DNA of 64,000 nt from Colwellia demingiae (lineage in GTDB: Bacteria > Pseudomonadota > Gammaproteobacteria > Enterobacterales > Alteromonadaceae): assembly GCF_007954275.1 (NCBI RefSeq), contig NZ_VOLT01000001.1, positions 558,001-622,000 of the forward strand, written 5' to 3'. Positions 35,822-46,276 of this stretch are shown in pieces. Made by a program: the position numbers and the translations under genes. The number at the start of each line of letters is the position of its first letter. Within the stretch, counting starts at the first letter, position 1. The notes beneath the pieces were generated by a model, which had not been told where the DNA came from, ran no database searches, and saw nothing but the letters and a program-made list of their open reading frames with translations.

Positions 35822-35835
35822 TTGATTTAAATCAG
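35822..35835. promoter_or_regulatory. FNR-type box 2
   Basis: TTGAT-TTAA-ATCAG, one mismatch to the FNR consensus. A TATACT -10 element at 35857-35862 on the plus strand gives a start near 35869, so the box centre is at about -41, the class II activator position for the hemerythrin-GGDEF gene. Confidence 0.65.
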
Positions 35836-35899
35836 CGTTAATTTTACGTTCTTATGTATACTGAAATACTTAATTAATTATGAGATATTCACAGTCATT

Positions 35900-37006
35900 A
35901 TGAAAACATTTATTTGGAATAGTAATTACGAAACAGGTGTCACTAAAGTCGATGATCAACACCAATGTCTCGTTGAAATAATTAATGAATATAGTCACTT
36001 GCTAGCAAACAATACAACAACAGAAAATGATATCGAATTAACACTGAATAAGCTCATTGATTACACCAAGTTTCATTTTAAGGATGAGGAACAGTTGATG
36101 TACAGTGTTGGTTTAGATACTCGCCACATCACTCATCACGAAAAATTACACCGTGATATCCTTGATGAAATATCTACTTTATTATCAGATAAAGTGACTG
36201 ATAAGTTATCCATAGCACGCTACATTTTAGATCTCATAATACACTGGCTCGTGTATCATATTCTGGGAACAGATATGAATATGGCGAAACAAATGAAAGC
36301 AATACAAGAAGGACTCTCTGCTCAGGATGCTTATGACTTTGAAGAGAAAATTAAAGACAAGTCGACAGAGCCATTACTTGAAGCCCTTAATGCATTATTT
36401 ATTCAAATATCTGAAAGAAATAGAGACTTAATTGAGCTTAATAAAACCCTTGAAGCAAAAGTTATTTCACGCACACAGCAATTAAGTGCACGTAATAAAG
36501 AGTTAGCTATCTTATCGTTAACAGACCCATTAACTAATATGGCAAACCGTCGTCACGCCATGCAGCAGTTATCGTTATTATGGGAAGAATCAGTAACAAA
36601 TAATTTACCACTTACCTGCTTGATGATTGATGTTGATTATTTTAAGCAAATTAACGATACCCACGGTCATGACGTAGGAGATAGGGTGTTAATTGAGTTA
36701 GCCAGAGTCTTTCAACATGCGATAAGAACGGATGATATTGCTTGTCGTTTAGGTGGTGATGAATTTTTTATAATTTGTCCTGCTACTGAGCTAAAAGGTG
36801 GCTTACTTATCGCCGACATAATTAATGAGCAAGTACAATCACTCACTATTGATATAACAGACCATCACCTTTCACTGAGTACCAGCATAGGTGTTGCGAC
36901 AAAAATAACACAAATGACAAGTATTGAGGATTTGATAAAAGCCGCTGATGATGGAGTTTATTCTGCTAAATCAAATGGACGAGGTTGCGCTAAAAGTATT
37001 CAATAA
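35900..37006 (+). CDS. bacteriohemerythrin-diguanylate cyclase fusion
   Basis: A 368-residue protein. Residues 1-135 are a hemerythrin domain with ligands H21, H59, E63, H80, H84, H120 and D125. A helical linker with a coiled coil follows (about 140-200). Residues about 205-368 are a GGDEF domain with an intact GGDEF at 285-289 and an RxxD inhibitory site five residues before it (RTDD, 276-279). It should make c-di-GMP under control of the di-iron centre's oxygen or redox state. Such Bhr-DGC proteins have been studied in Vibrio cholerae. It lacks membrane helices, so it is cytoplasmic. It is divergent from a single-domain hemerythrin, convergent with an EAL protein, and preceded by FNR-type boxes. 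Confidence 0.92.
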   Translation: MKTFIWNSNYETGVTKVDDQHQCLVEIINEYSHLLANNTTTENDIELTLNKLIDYTKFHFKDEEQLMYSVGLDTRHITHHEKLHRDILDEISTLLSDKVTDKLSIARYILDLIIHWLVYHILGTDMNMAKQMKAIQEGLSAQDAYDFEEKIKDKSTEPLLEALNALFIQISERNRDLIELNKTLEAKVISRTQQLSARNKELAILSLTDPLTNMANRRHAMQQLSLLWEESVTNNLPLTCLMIDVDYFKQINDTHGHDVGDRVLIELARVFQHAIRTDDIACRLGGDEFFIICPATELKGGLLIADIINEQVQSLTIDITDHHLSLSTSIGVATKITQMTSIEDLIKAADDGVYSAKSNGRGCAKSIQ

Positions 37007-37043
37007 CCAACATTGTCATATCATCTAACTAAATAGTTACTAG

Positions 37044-39197
37044 TTACTCATATTGGAAGTCAGTTAAATATTGAGGAAGTAACTCAGGTGCTAATGGTTT
37101 TGAAAAGTAATAACCTTGGATATAATCACAGCCTAATGAGACAAGAATATCAACTTCTTGTTTTAATTCGACTCCCTCAGCAACAACAGATATACCAAGC
37201 GCTTTAGCCATTGAAATAATAGCTGACACCAGCACTTTATCACCTTCTACTTTTGTCATTTCAGAAATAAAACCTCTATCTATTTTTAGTGTATCGATTG
37301 GGAATCTACGTAAGTAGTTTAATGACGAATAGCCGGTACCAAAATCATCTAATGCTATTTTACAGCCCGCGAGTTGCAGTTTATTGAGTAAAGTTATGCA
37401 TCCGTCATTTTCAGGAGCAAGAACACTTTCAGTTAACTCAAAACATATGCTTTCAGGGTTAAGGTCATATTTTTTTATAGTATCAAGCCATGAATTATCA
37501 TTCACACCAGAAGTGAACTCATAGATAGAACGGTTTACATTAAAAACGATCTCATTAAAGCCCATTTTTTTGAGATGGCATAATTCGATACAGGCTAGGT
37601 TTAAAACCAAATCCCCTATTTTTGATATCAGGCCAAATTTTTCTGCTGTCGGAATAAAGTCTATAGGGGAAACCCACGTGCCATTATTGTTCCATCGAAT
37701 AAGGACTTCGAATTTAGTAACCGATTTATACTTCAGAGATACGATAGGTTGGTAAACCACACAAAAGTCATTATTTTCAATAGCAGACTCTAACGATAGT
37801 TTTAATTGCTCTTCTTTATTTGCTTTATCAGATAGCAGTTGACTATAAAATTCATAAGAATTTCGTCCATTGTCTTTAGCAGCAAACATAGCTTGCTCTG
37901 CTTTTTCAAATAACCGATGTACATCCTGTGTATCTTGTCTAAAACAAGCAACACCGATACTCAACGTTATTTTTATATTAATACCTTCTATGACAAAAGG
38001 CTTTAAGAATGCGTGCGTTACTTTATCGATAAAATAAACTATCGAATCCTGGTTAGTTATATGATTAATAAATAATGCAAAATTATCGCCACTAGTGCGA
38101 GCGACGATGTCACTTGATCTAATCAGTGATTGTAACCTGCTAGATACTTGCATAAGTACTTCATCGCCAAATGCATGACTATAGAGACTGTTAAATTTAT
38201 TAAAAAAGTCGATGTCAATAACAAGTAAAGCAGCAGGAGTCGTACACTCGAGTTGATTAGAGTATTGTATTACTGAACGTTCTATAAAGGTGAATAACGT
38301 TTTTTTATTAGCTGTTTTGGTTAATTCATCATATGAATCTTGAAATTTTATTTTTTCTTTAGCTATATATTGCTCTGTGATATCAGAAAAAAAAGCGGTG
38401 TAATGTGTCAGTTCATTCGACTCATCTACAATAGCAGTAATAGAAAGCCATTCTAAATATTCACTGCCATTTTTACGTTTATTCCAAATTTCGCCTTGCC
38501 AGTGGCCATTTTTTCCGATGTCTGCCCACATGGTCTGATAAAAGGCTTTCGTTTGCTTTCCAGAATTTAAAATTTTGGGTGTTTGGCCTTGTAAATCAAC
38601 CAGTGTGTAACCTGTCATACGAGTAAATGATGGGTTGATATAAGTGATATATTTGTTTTTATCACAAACCATGATCGCTTCGTGAGTGTTATCAATAATC
38701 TTATTAGAAAATTCTATTTTCTTTAAGTAGTTACTTTTATGTAATTCTTTCTCTATCAAGCCAGAAAAAAGGAGAAAGAAAGTTTCCACTTCCAAAACAT
38801 TACTTATATTCTCTTCAAATAAAGCGACCAAAATAGCACTCACTTCCCCTTTACTCGTTTTTAAAGGGATACCTACATAGCCATCAATATTCATATCCAC
38901 GAGTAATTGATCGTCCGGGTACAAATGTTGAATATTACAGCAATGAGTACAAATAGAATTATTAGAGACTACAGAGCAAGGTGAGGATTTTAGCGAGTAA
39001 GTGAAGTTGTCTACTTTTTGTCCTCTATTAGCCACAGCAATAGAGGTTGCATTTGTTTTGGAGTCATCAATACTCGCTATAAAAACAAAATCTGCTTCAA
39101 TTGCACGACTTAGTGACACACAAATTTCATCAAAAAAATTATCGTTATTGATGTTAGATATGCTTTCTACGATACTTGTTATTCGATGAACATTCAT
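37044..39197 (-). CDS. GAF-PAS-GGDEF-EAL c-di-GMP phosphodiesterase
   Basis: A 717-residue cytoplasmic protein. A GAF domain is at about 5-155 (with SPCSVVSNNSICTHCC) and a PAS domain at about 165-285 (YINPSFTRMTGYTLVDLQGQ). The GGDEF domain's signature has become SGDNF (369-373), although RxxD (RSSD) is kept. The EAL domain has E497 (EVL for EAL), NVNRS, ELTES, DDFGTGYSSLNYL, LKIDRGFI, AEGVE and QGYYFSKPL, so the phosphodiesterase residues are complete. Predicted: c-di-GMP breakdown tuned by GAF/PAS signals, with the dead GGDEF as a regulatory site. It converges on the hemerythrin-cyclase gene 38 bp away, a likely make/break pair. Confidence 0.88.
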   Translation of the reverse strand: MNVHRITSIVESISNINNDNFFDEICVSLSRAIEADFVFIASIDDSKTNATSIAVANRGQKVDNFTYSLKSSPCSVVSNNSICTHCCNIQHLYPDDQLLVDMNIDGYVGIPLKTSKGEVSAILVALFEENISNVLEVETFFLLFSGLIEKELHKSNYLKKIEFSNKIIDNTHEAIMVCDKNKYITYINPSFTRMTGYTLVDLQGQTPKILNSGKQTKAFYQTMWADIGKNGHWQGEIWNKRKNGSEYLEWLSITAIVDESNELTHYTAFFSDITEQYIAKEKIKFQDSYDELTKTANKKTLFTFIERSVIQYSNQLECTTPAALLVIDIDFFNKFNSLYSHAFGDEVLMQVSSRLQSLIRSSDIVARTSGDNFALFINHITNQDSIVYFIDKVTHAFLKPFVIEGINIKITLSIGVACFRQDTQDVHRLFEKAEQAMFAAKDNGRNSYEFYSQLLSDKANKEEQLKLSLESAIENNDFCVVYQPIVSLKYKSVTKFEVLIRWNNNGTWVSPIDFIPTAEKFGLISKIGDLVLNLACIELCHLKKMGFNEIVFNVNRSIYEFTSGVNDNSWLDTIKKYDLNPESICFELTESVLAPENDGCITLLNKLQLAGCKIALDDFGTGYSSLNYLRRFPIDTLKIDRGFISEMTKVEGDKVLVSAIISMAKALGISVVAEGVELKQEVDILVSLGCDYIQGYYFSKPLAPELLPQYLTDFQYE

Positions 39198-39497
39198 AAA
39201 TATCTTTCACTCAGATAAGTTTTTTATAAGAGAACTATATTAAGGATATTTTATTTAGAAAGCCCTTTCCCACCGATGGCTCATTCCTTTGATATACAAT
39301 ATAACAAGCTAGTTCGGTTATTAATATGACGGGTGTCAACAAAGCATCATTTAAATATACGGTGAAATGACCATATCGGTTCAGATACATGATTTACTGA
39401 TGAGTAGGGGGTTATCTAAGTAATTTGGAAGTAGCAATATAACTTGTCTTTTTTGTGACAGAGTTATATGACAGAGTTTTACCGAAGTTCAGAACGA

Positions 39498-39524
39498 AAA
39501 AACCCCTGATAAATCAGGGGTTTT
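39498..39524 (-). terminator. rho-independent terminator of tRNA-Ser
   Basis: AACCCCTGA, loop TAAA, TCAGGGGTT with flanking A- and T-runs, immediately after the tRNA-Ser 3' end on the minus strand. Confidence 0.88.
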
Positions 39525-39530
39525 AGAATA

Positions 39531-39620
39531 TGGCGGTGAGCGAGAGATTCGAACTCTCGAAAGGGATAAACCTTTACACGCTTTCCAGGCGTGCGCCTTC
39601 AGCCACTCGGCCAGCTCACC
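39531..39620 (-). tRNA. tRNA-Ser (anticodon GGA), CCA encoded
   Basis: A 90-nt class II tRNA. The acceptor stem GGTGAGC pairs with GCTCACC, followed by discriminator G and CCA. The anticodon loop reads CTGGAAA, giving GGA, with a long variable arm and TTCGAAT in the T loop. It decodes UCC and UCU. Confidence 0.95.
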
Positions 39621-39867
39621 AAATTTTGTATGATATTTAAAATGTTATCTTCATCGTTGCTTCCAATTAAGTACTCCGTTGATGAACACGCTATACGTGT
39701 AAAATCATCTTACCAGCCATTAAGCTAGGTACCTTATCGTCAACAGGCGCTATGGTAGAAAAAAAGCCCTGTTGGTGCAAGGCTATTTTAATTTTATCGT
39801 TAAAAAATGGTTTAAGTGCTGTTTATTTATTCATAAATATTAAAAATGAATAGATTACAGAACAAAA

Positions 39868-40926
39868 CTAGGCATTACCTTTTACTTTTAACTTATTTTC
39901 AGCGGCAAAGTTAAGCATTCTGTTTAAAGGGATTAATGCCTGTGCAGCTAAACTTTCATCAACATTGATTTCTTTACCAATAGGGCTCACTAACGCATCA
40001 TGAATCGATTTAAGACCATTCATTGCCATCCAAGGACAACTAGCACAACTTCTACAAGTTGCGCCGTTACCGCCTGTAGGAGCTGCTAAAAAGGTCTTTT
40101 CAGGGTTAGCTTGTTCCATCTTATAAAAGATACCTTTATCCGTTGCGACGATAAAGTGGGTATTAGGCATTTCTTGGCTTGCTTTAATCAGCTGGCTGGT
40201 TGAACCTACAGCATCAGCCATTTCAACAACATTAGCAGGTGACTCTGGGTGAACAAGTACCGCTGCATCAGGGTATTGCAGTTTGAGATCACGAAGTGCA
40301 CTTGCTTTGAATTCATCATGAACGATACAAGCGCCCTGCCACATCAACATCTTGGCACCTGTTTCTTTTTCGATGTATGATCCCAAGTGACGATCAGGTC
40401 CCCATAGAATAGGCTTACCTTCACTCTCAAGCATATCAACTATTTCTAGCGCAATACTCGATGTTACCACCCAATCAGCTCTAGCTTTAACTGCTGCTGA
40501 GGTATTTGCATAAACAACAACAGTATGATCGGGATTCTCATCACAAAAAGCAGAAAACTCATCAATAGGACAACCTAAATCTAATGAACACGTCGCTTCA
40601 AGTTCAGGCATCAAAACACTTTTTTCTGGTGTTAAAATTTTGGCCGTTTCGCCCATAAACTTCACACCAGCAACAATTAAAGTCTCTGCCGAGTGCTGCT
40701 TGCCAAAACGAGCCATCTCTAGAGAATCAGCGACACAACCACCTGTTTCTTCAGCAAGCGCTTGAATCTCAGGGTCAGTATAATAATGCGCAACCAATAC
40801 GGCATTCTTTTCAATTAAGAGCAGTTTAATTTTCTCTATGTATTGTGCCTTTTCATCATTGGCTAAAGGTTTTGGTTTGGCTGGAAATTGAAAATCAAAA
40901 TCTACCGCAGTATTACTTATACTCAT
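39868..40926 (-). CDS. nadA: quinolinate synthase
   Basis: A 352-residue 4Fe-4S enzyme that condenses iminoaspartate with dihydroxyacetone phosphate to quinolinate in de novo NAD synthesis. Recognisable blocks are [61 protein letters not shown] and the Cys-rich [16 protein letters not shown]. The length is that of the E. coli type. The ATG at 40926 is followed by SISNTAVDF. It is a single gene here; nadD, a later step of the same pathway, is at 58572. Confidence 0.95.
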   Translation of the reverse strand: MSISNTAVDFDFQFPAKPKPLANDEKAQYIEKIKLLLIEKNAVLVAHYYTDPEIQALAEETGGCVADSLEMARFGKQHSAETLIVAGVKFMGETAKILTPEKSVLMPELEATCSLDLGCPIDEFSAFCDENPDHTVVVYANTSAAVKARADWVVTSSIALEIVDMLESEGKPILWGPDRHLGSYIEKETGAKMLMWQGACIVHDEFKASALRDLKLQYPDAAVLVHPESPANVVEMADAVGSTSQLIKASQEMPNTHFIVATDKGIFYKMEQANPEKTFLAAPTGGNGATCRSCASCPWMAMNGLKSIHDALVSPIGKEINVDESLAAQALIPLNRMLNFAAENKLKVKGNA

Positions 40927-41106
40927 GGATTCTCTCTAATTCAGGACACGTAAAAACGCGGTAATTATAAGGGAAAGTAATACTAATGTGTAGTGGAGAA
41001 TGGTCAGCTTAAACGGTTAAACGCTTTGGTTTTGAGTTATGTGAATCTTAAAGGGTATTTAGAATAGTTATTGAATTAAAAGTGGATAGCTGTGCAGGGT
41101 TTGAGG

Positions 41107-41343
41107 CTTGGCTTTAATTCTAAGAAGTTATATCACTGTAGAAATATATGATGAGGCTTATCATTATTTTTTAAATTAGGAGTGGTCGGCCGTGAAGGAT
41201 TTGAACCTTTGAATAAATTGGACTTAAACGGTTAAAAGCCTTGGCTTTAATTCTAAGAAGTTATGTCTCTGTAGAAATATATGATGAGGCTTATCGTTAT
41301 TTTTTAAATTAGGAGTGGTCGGCCGTGAAGGATTTGAACCTTC
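41107..41343. repeat. two ~104-bp direct repeats spanning a tRNA-Lys 3' part
   Basis: 41107-41210 and 41240-41343 match with only a few differences, offset 133 bp. Each has CTTGGCTTTAATTCTAAGAA, the GAAATATATGATGAGGCTTA block and the start of a tRNA-Lys copy. The second leads into an intact gene, the first into a decayed one. An older, more divergent version of the same unit appears near 40999-41035. Confidence 0.8.
41183..41245 (-). pseudogene. decayed tRNA-Lys copy 1
   Basis: The 3' half (acceptor, T arm) is intact: TGGTCGGCCGTGAAGG and TTTGAACCTTT. The anticodon arm has an inserted ACTTAAAC and the 5' half is replaced by spacer sequence. It cannot fold as a tRNA. Confidence 0.8.
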
Positions 41344-41391
41344 GACAAATTGGTTAAAAGCCAACTGCTCTACCAACTGAGCTAACGGCCG
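41316..41391 (-). tRNA. tRNA-Lys (UUU), copy A
   Basis: 76 nt. Acceptor CGGCCGT pairs with ACGGCCG, then A and CCA. The anticodon loop CTTTTAA gives UUU. It is identical to the five other intact copies. Confidence 0.96.
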
Positions 41392-41427
41392 TTCCTAACT
41401 GTGAATAACCGATAAATATTCTTTTAT

Positions 41428-41503
41428 TGGTCACTGATGAAGGATTTCAACCTTCAAATAAATTTAGCTTAAGCTGTTAAAAGCCTTGGCTTAAATCATA
41501 TCA
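41428..41503 (-). pseudogene. decayed tRNA-Lys copy 2
   Basis: TGGTCACTGATGAAGGATTT and CAACCTTCAAAT recall the tRNA-Lys 3' half, but the acceptor strand is mutated. The 5' half carries the same AGCTTAAGCTGTTAAAAGCC-type insertion as decayed copy 1. Confidence 0.7.
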
Positions 41504-41561
41504 ATATAATTGAGATGATTCATATTTACTGGTATTAACATTGTATTCTTTACATTAGGAG

Positions 41562-41637
41562 TGGTCGGCCGTGAAGGATTTGAACCTTCGACAAATTGGT
41601 TAAAAGCCAACTGCTCTACCAACTGAGCTAACGGCCG
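41562..41637 (-). tRNA. tRNA-Lys (UUU), copy B
   Basis: 76 nt, same sequence as copy A: CGGCCGT acceptor, UUU anticodon, encoded CCA. Confidence 0.96.
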
Positions 41638-41673
41638 TTCCTAACTATGAGTAAATGATAAATATTCTTGAAT

Positions 41674-41749
41674 TGGTCGGCCGTGAAGGATTTGAACCTT
41701 CGACAAATTGGTTAAAAGCCAACTGCTCTACCAACTGAGCTAACGGCCG
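41674..41749 (-). tRNA. tRNA-Lys (UUU), copy C
   Basis: 76 nt, identical to copy A. It forms the left member of a two-gene duplicated unit (C+D). Confidence 0.96.
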
Positions 41750-41845
41750 ATTCAAGATTTATCTTTTCAATTTACTTGCTCCACTATCTATTACGATAAG
41801 AAGACTTTTTATTCAAACTTAAAGTTATTACTCTAAGTTAGAAGG

Positions 41846-41921
41846 TGGTCGGCCGTGAAGGATTTGAACCTTCGACAAATTGGTTAAAAGCCAACTGCTC
41901 TACCAACTGAGCTAACGGCCG
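41846..41921 (-). tRNA. tRNA-Lys (UUU), copy D
   Basis: 76 nt, identical to copy A, with encoded CCA. Confidence 0.96.
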
Positions 41922-41957
41922 AATCTAATTTTAAGTAAATGATATCTATTCTTGAAT

Positions 41958-42033
41958 TGGTCGGCCGTGAAGGATTTGAACCTTCGACAAATTGGTTAAA
42001 AGCCAACTGCTCTACCAACTGAGCTAACGGCCG
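41958..42033 (-). tRNA. tRNA-Lys (UUU), copy E
   Basis: 76 nt, identical to copy A; the duplicate partner of copy C. Confidence 0.96.
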
Positions 42034-42158
42034 ATTCAAGATTAATCTTTTTCAATTTACTTGCTCCATTATCTTTAACGATAAACCGATTATGATAAGG
42101 AGACTTTTTATTAAAACTAAAATATCACTTCAATAAGTTAATATTTTAAGTTAGAAAA

Positions 42159-42234
42159 TGGTCGGCCGTGAAGGATTTGAACCTTCGACAAATTGGTTAA
42201 AAGCCAACTGCTCTACCAACTGAGCTAACGGCCG
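42159..42234 (-). tRNA. tRNA-Lys (UUU), copy F
   Basis: 76 nt, identical to copy A. It is the first gene of the array in transcription order, about 170 bp after cpoB; the array may be read from a promoter before it or from the tol-pal operon. Confidence 0.96.
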
Positions 42235-42406
42235 ACATGCATTGAGTCACTGCCTCAATGCGGGGCATATAATACTCATAATTTATTTAAGTGCAACAAT
42301 AAACTTCGTTTTTCTGAATATAATTTACTGTTCGAGCAAATTGTCAGCAATGCGCTAGTTTTATCATCAACAAAAAGCAATTTAATGCCGTTAGCCTATA
42401 AATTCT

Positions 42407-43198
42407 TTACTTAGTTAAACTGGCTAAGCGTGGCTTGCCAAGTTTTGCCGCTGTTGATTCTGGGTACTCTTTTAATAACTGTTGATAGGTCGCAATCGCT
42501 TTTTTAGCATTATTTTGCTTTTGAGCAACCATAGCAAGTTTTAACAATGCATCAGGACGCTTAGTAGAGTCTTTATGCTTGTTAACAACAATTAGGAACT
42601 CCTTGTCCGCTTGTGCAAGTTCGCCTTGATTAAAGAGTAACTGACCTAACCAGTAATGGGCATTAGGTGCATAGCTTGAATTTGGAAAACTTTTATTAAA
42701 TGCTCTAAATTCAACGATAGCTTGCTGGTAACGTTTATCTTTTAAAACGAGATTAAGTGCACGATCATAAGTTTCATTTTCAGTTAAGTTATCACTGTAA
42801 CTAGTCGCATTAACTGCGGTACTAATTGTCGCAACTGGACTCGTAGTAACTGAGGCTGTTTTACTGGTTGATTCAAGTACTTCATTCACCCGTCTATCAA
42901 TTTCTTTATAAAGCTCTCGTTGACGCTCTAATACTTGACTTAATTTGTGGGTATGTAATTCAGTCACGCCACGAAGTTCATTCACTTCGTTTTGTAAAAA
43001 ATCCAACTGACGTTGTATATTCACTTGTGCCTTATTACGAGAGTCTAACTTACGTGACAAGGTTGTTAATTGCTCTGTTAACGCAGAAGAGTCGATAGAA
43101 TTGGCGTTAACATCAATGACTGGCGCTTTAGCTACAGCCAGCGCACTAACGGCGCTAGCTGTAAACATCATGCCAAATAAAACTTTATTCAGTTTCAT
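42407..43198 (-). CDS. cpoB: CpoB (YbgF), Tol-associated cell division coordinator
   Basis: A 263-residue periplasmic protein. The signal peptide is about 1-24 (SALAVAKA) and a coiled-coil trimerisation helix spans about 35-105 (QLTTLSRKLDSRNKAQVNIQ, LHTHKLSQVLERQRELYKEI). A linker follows, then a C-terminal TPR domain at about 140-260 (AIVEFRAFNKSFPNSSYAPN, AHYWLGQLLFNQGELAQAD). CpoB links PBP1B-driven septal wall synthesis to Tol-mediated outer-membrane constriction. It is the last gene of the tol-pal operon, as in other gammaproteobacteria, with 33 bp to pal. Confidence 0.92.
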   Translation of the reverse strand: MKLNKVLFGMMFTASAVSALAVAKAPVIDVNANSIDSSALTEQLTTLSRKLDSRNKAQVNIQRQLDFLQNEVNELRGVTELHTHKLSQVLERQRELYKEIDRRVNEVLESTSKTASVTTSPVATISTAVNATSYSDNLTENETYDRALNLVLKDKRYQQAIVEFRAFNKSFPNSSYAPNAHYWLGQLLFNQGELAQADKEFLIVVNKHKDSTKRPDALLKLAMVAQKQNNAKKAIATYQQLLKEYPESTAAKLGKPRLASLTK

Positions 43199-43231
43199 TC
43201 AGTTACCTGCTTATGTGAGGCTTATCAAATT

Positions 43232-43786
43232 TTAGTAAACTAAAACGGCACGACGGTTTTTAGAGAAAGCATTTTCGCTACGATCTTTAACCATTGGCTT
43301 TTCTTCACCGTAGCTAACTACAGTAAGTTGGCTAGCAGCAACACCCATGTTTTCTAAATAAGTAACTACTGATTTAGCACGACGTTCGCCTAATGCAATA
43401 TTATATTCAGGTGTACCACGTTCATCGGCATGACCTTCAATTAATACTTTTACATCTGAGTTAGCATTTAAGAATTTAGCATGTGCATCTAAAATAGCTG
43501 AATACTGGTCGTTTACGTTTGAAACATCAAAATCAAAATAAACGATGTGTTCTGAGCGTAACTGCGCTAATTCTTGACGTTTTTGTTCTTCAATTTCAGC
43601 AGCACGTTTTGCCGCTGTAACTTGTACGGCTTCTTGTGCTTTTTGAGCATCTTCCGCATTTTGAGTTACTTGGGCATTTGTATCGACTTGGCTTTGCTCA
43701 TCGATGTCAGAGTTTGAGCTACAAGCAGATAGAATGGTAAGAGGTAAAGCAATTGCTAAGCTTTTTACTATGTTATTAAAGCGCAT
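43232..43786 (-). CDS. pal: peptidoglycan-associated lipoprotein Pal
   Basis: A 184-residue outer-membrane lipoprotein. The lipobox LSAC has acylated C22. A Gln/Asp/Ala-rich linker carries a short coiled coil (about 40-75). The OmpA-like peptidoglycan-binding domain runs to the end: IVYFDFDVSNVN, VLIEGHADERGTPEYNIALG, ERRAKSVVTYLENMGV and KNRRAVLVY. It tethers the outer membrane to the wall and is recruited to the septum by TolB. The 64 bp before it contains no terminator, consistent with tolB-pal cotranscription. Confidence 0.95.
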   Translation of the reverse strand: MRFNNIVKSLAIALPLTILSACSSNSDIDEQSQVDTNAQVTQNAEDAQKAQEAVQVTAAKRAAEIEEQKRQELAQLRSEHIVYFDFDVSNVNDQYSAILDAHAKFLNANSDVKVLIEGHADERGTPEYNIALGERRAKSVVTYLENMGVAASQLTVVSYGEEKPMVKDRSENAFSKNRRAVLVY

Positions 43787-43850
43787 TTTATTTTCCTTTG
43801 TTCTAAAATTATAAGTTAAAATTCAATTAATTATTTTGTCTATCTTATTA

Positions 43851-45218
<1,368 letters not shown>

Positions 45219-45330
45219 TTAAATAGCTTGATGTACTGCTATTAAATTAACTGGTTTAATATTTTAATAAAACCATGTAGCAAACACGGTCCTATAATAT
45301 CTATTAAAATATACTGATAAATAATATCAG

Positions 45331-46275
45331 TTAAAATTTGGGCTCTACCGTAACCGCAATTTCTCGCATTTCTTTAAATACTTCAGGGTCTTTAGATACC
45401 GGTAATGTACCTGCTTTACCAATGGCTATATTAGCGGCGTCACACACCACTTTGTCGCCTTGCCCTACTTTAACATCAATAACAAAACCAGAAGGCGCCA
45501 GCGTGAGAGTTAAACGACAAGATTTATCTGCCATGGTGCTGCGATCTGTAATCATACGTTGGTTAATGCTTTGTTGAATCAATGCGGAATAACGTTGAAC
45601 TTCTGTCATGACTTGTTGGTGTCTCGCTTTATTGCGGGTCGCCATTTCATCAGCCATTTGCTCCGCTAACATAGCATCTTGAATAGCCTGTTCTTTTGCA
45701 GCAATTTCTTGACGTTTTCGTTCTGCAATTTTTTCAAGACGTAAGTTCTCGGCTTTTTTTGCATCCGCTTCTTCTTTTAAACGTTTACTTCTGGCAGCAG
45801 CAGCGGCTTTTTCAGCGACTTGTTTCTCCTGCTCTTTTTGTTTACGTACTTTTTCTGCTTTAGCTGCTTTAGCTTTTGATGATTTAGCCGCTTTATCCGC
45901 CTTAATTTTTTCTTGCTCTTTTTGCTTACGTTGTTTCTCTAGTTTTTTAATGCGAGCTTGTTCTTTTACGCGGCGTTTTTTAGCATCTGCCGCACGTTTT
46001 TCAATAGCTTTAAGTCGCTTTTTCTCGGCATCGCGTTCTTGATTTTTTTGTCTCTTAATCTTGTTTACCGCTTGCTCAAACTTAGCTTTATCAACAACAA
46101 CAGCCTTAATAGGTTCCGATGATTGGCTTGTTGGCGTAGGTAATGGTTTAGGCTCTGAAGAAAAATCGCCTGACAATAAACCTATCAGTAAAATAAGATG
46201 CAATGCGATACTTAACCACACAGCTTTAAAATAAGGTGACTTCATGCTAAAACGAGAAATTAACTGCTGGATCAC
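45331..46275 (-). CDS. tolA: TolA, energy-coupling protein of the Tol system
   Basis: A 314-residue inner-membrane protein with a transmembrane helix at about 18-36 (AVWLSIALHLILLIGLLSG). A long Lys/Ala/Glu helix spans about 60-215 (KKRVKEQARIKKLEKQRKQK and several KQKEQEK repeats). The C-terminal globular domain starts near MTEVQRYSALIQQSINQ, contains CRLTLTLAPSGFVIDVKV and ends EIAVTVEPKF. It spans the periplasm and transmits proton-motive force from TolQR to TolB-Pal. It is shorter than E. coli TolA (421) because of a shorter helix. It starts 1 base after the tolR stop. Confidence 0.93.
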   Translation of the reverse strand: MIQQLISRFSMKSPYFKAVWLSIALHLILLIGLLSGDFSSEPKPLPTPTSQSSEPIKAVVVDKAKFEQAVNKIKRQKNQERDAEKKRLKAIEKRAADAKKRRVKEQARIKKLEKQRKQKEQEKIKADKAAKSSKAKAAKAEKVRKQKEQEKQVAEKAAAAARSKRLKEEADAKKAENLRLEKIAERKRQEIAAKEQAIQDAMLAEQMADEMATRNKARHQQVMTEVQRYSALIQQSINQRMITDRSTMADKSCRLTLTLAPSGFVIDVKVGQGDKVVCDAANIAIGKAGTLPVSKDPEVFKEMREIAVTVEPKF

Positions 46276-46276
46276 G

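Larger units (their letters stand above)
41674..42234. repeat. tandem duplication of a two-tRNA unit
   Basis: Copies C and D with their spacer (41674-41921) are repeated as copies E and F (41958-42234). The spacers share GATTCAAGATT, TTTCAATTTACTTGCTCCA and the ACGATAA and GAGACTTTTTATT-like blocks, with about 29 extra bases in the second. Upstream TATTCTTGAAT is also shared. Confidence 0.8.

Noticed and set aside
41316..42234. Regularly spaced identical repeats suggesting a CRISPR array
   Set aside because: The repeats are 76-nt cloverleaf tRNA-Lys genes with encoded CCA and irregular spacers, and there are no cas genes.
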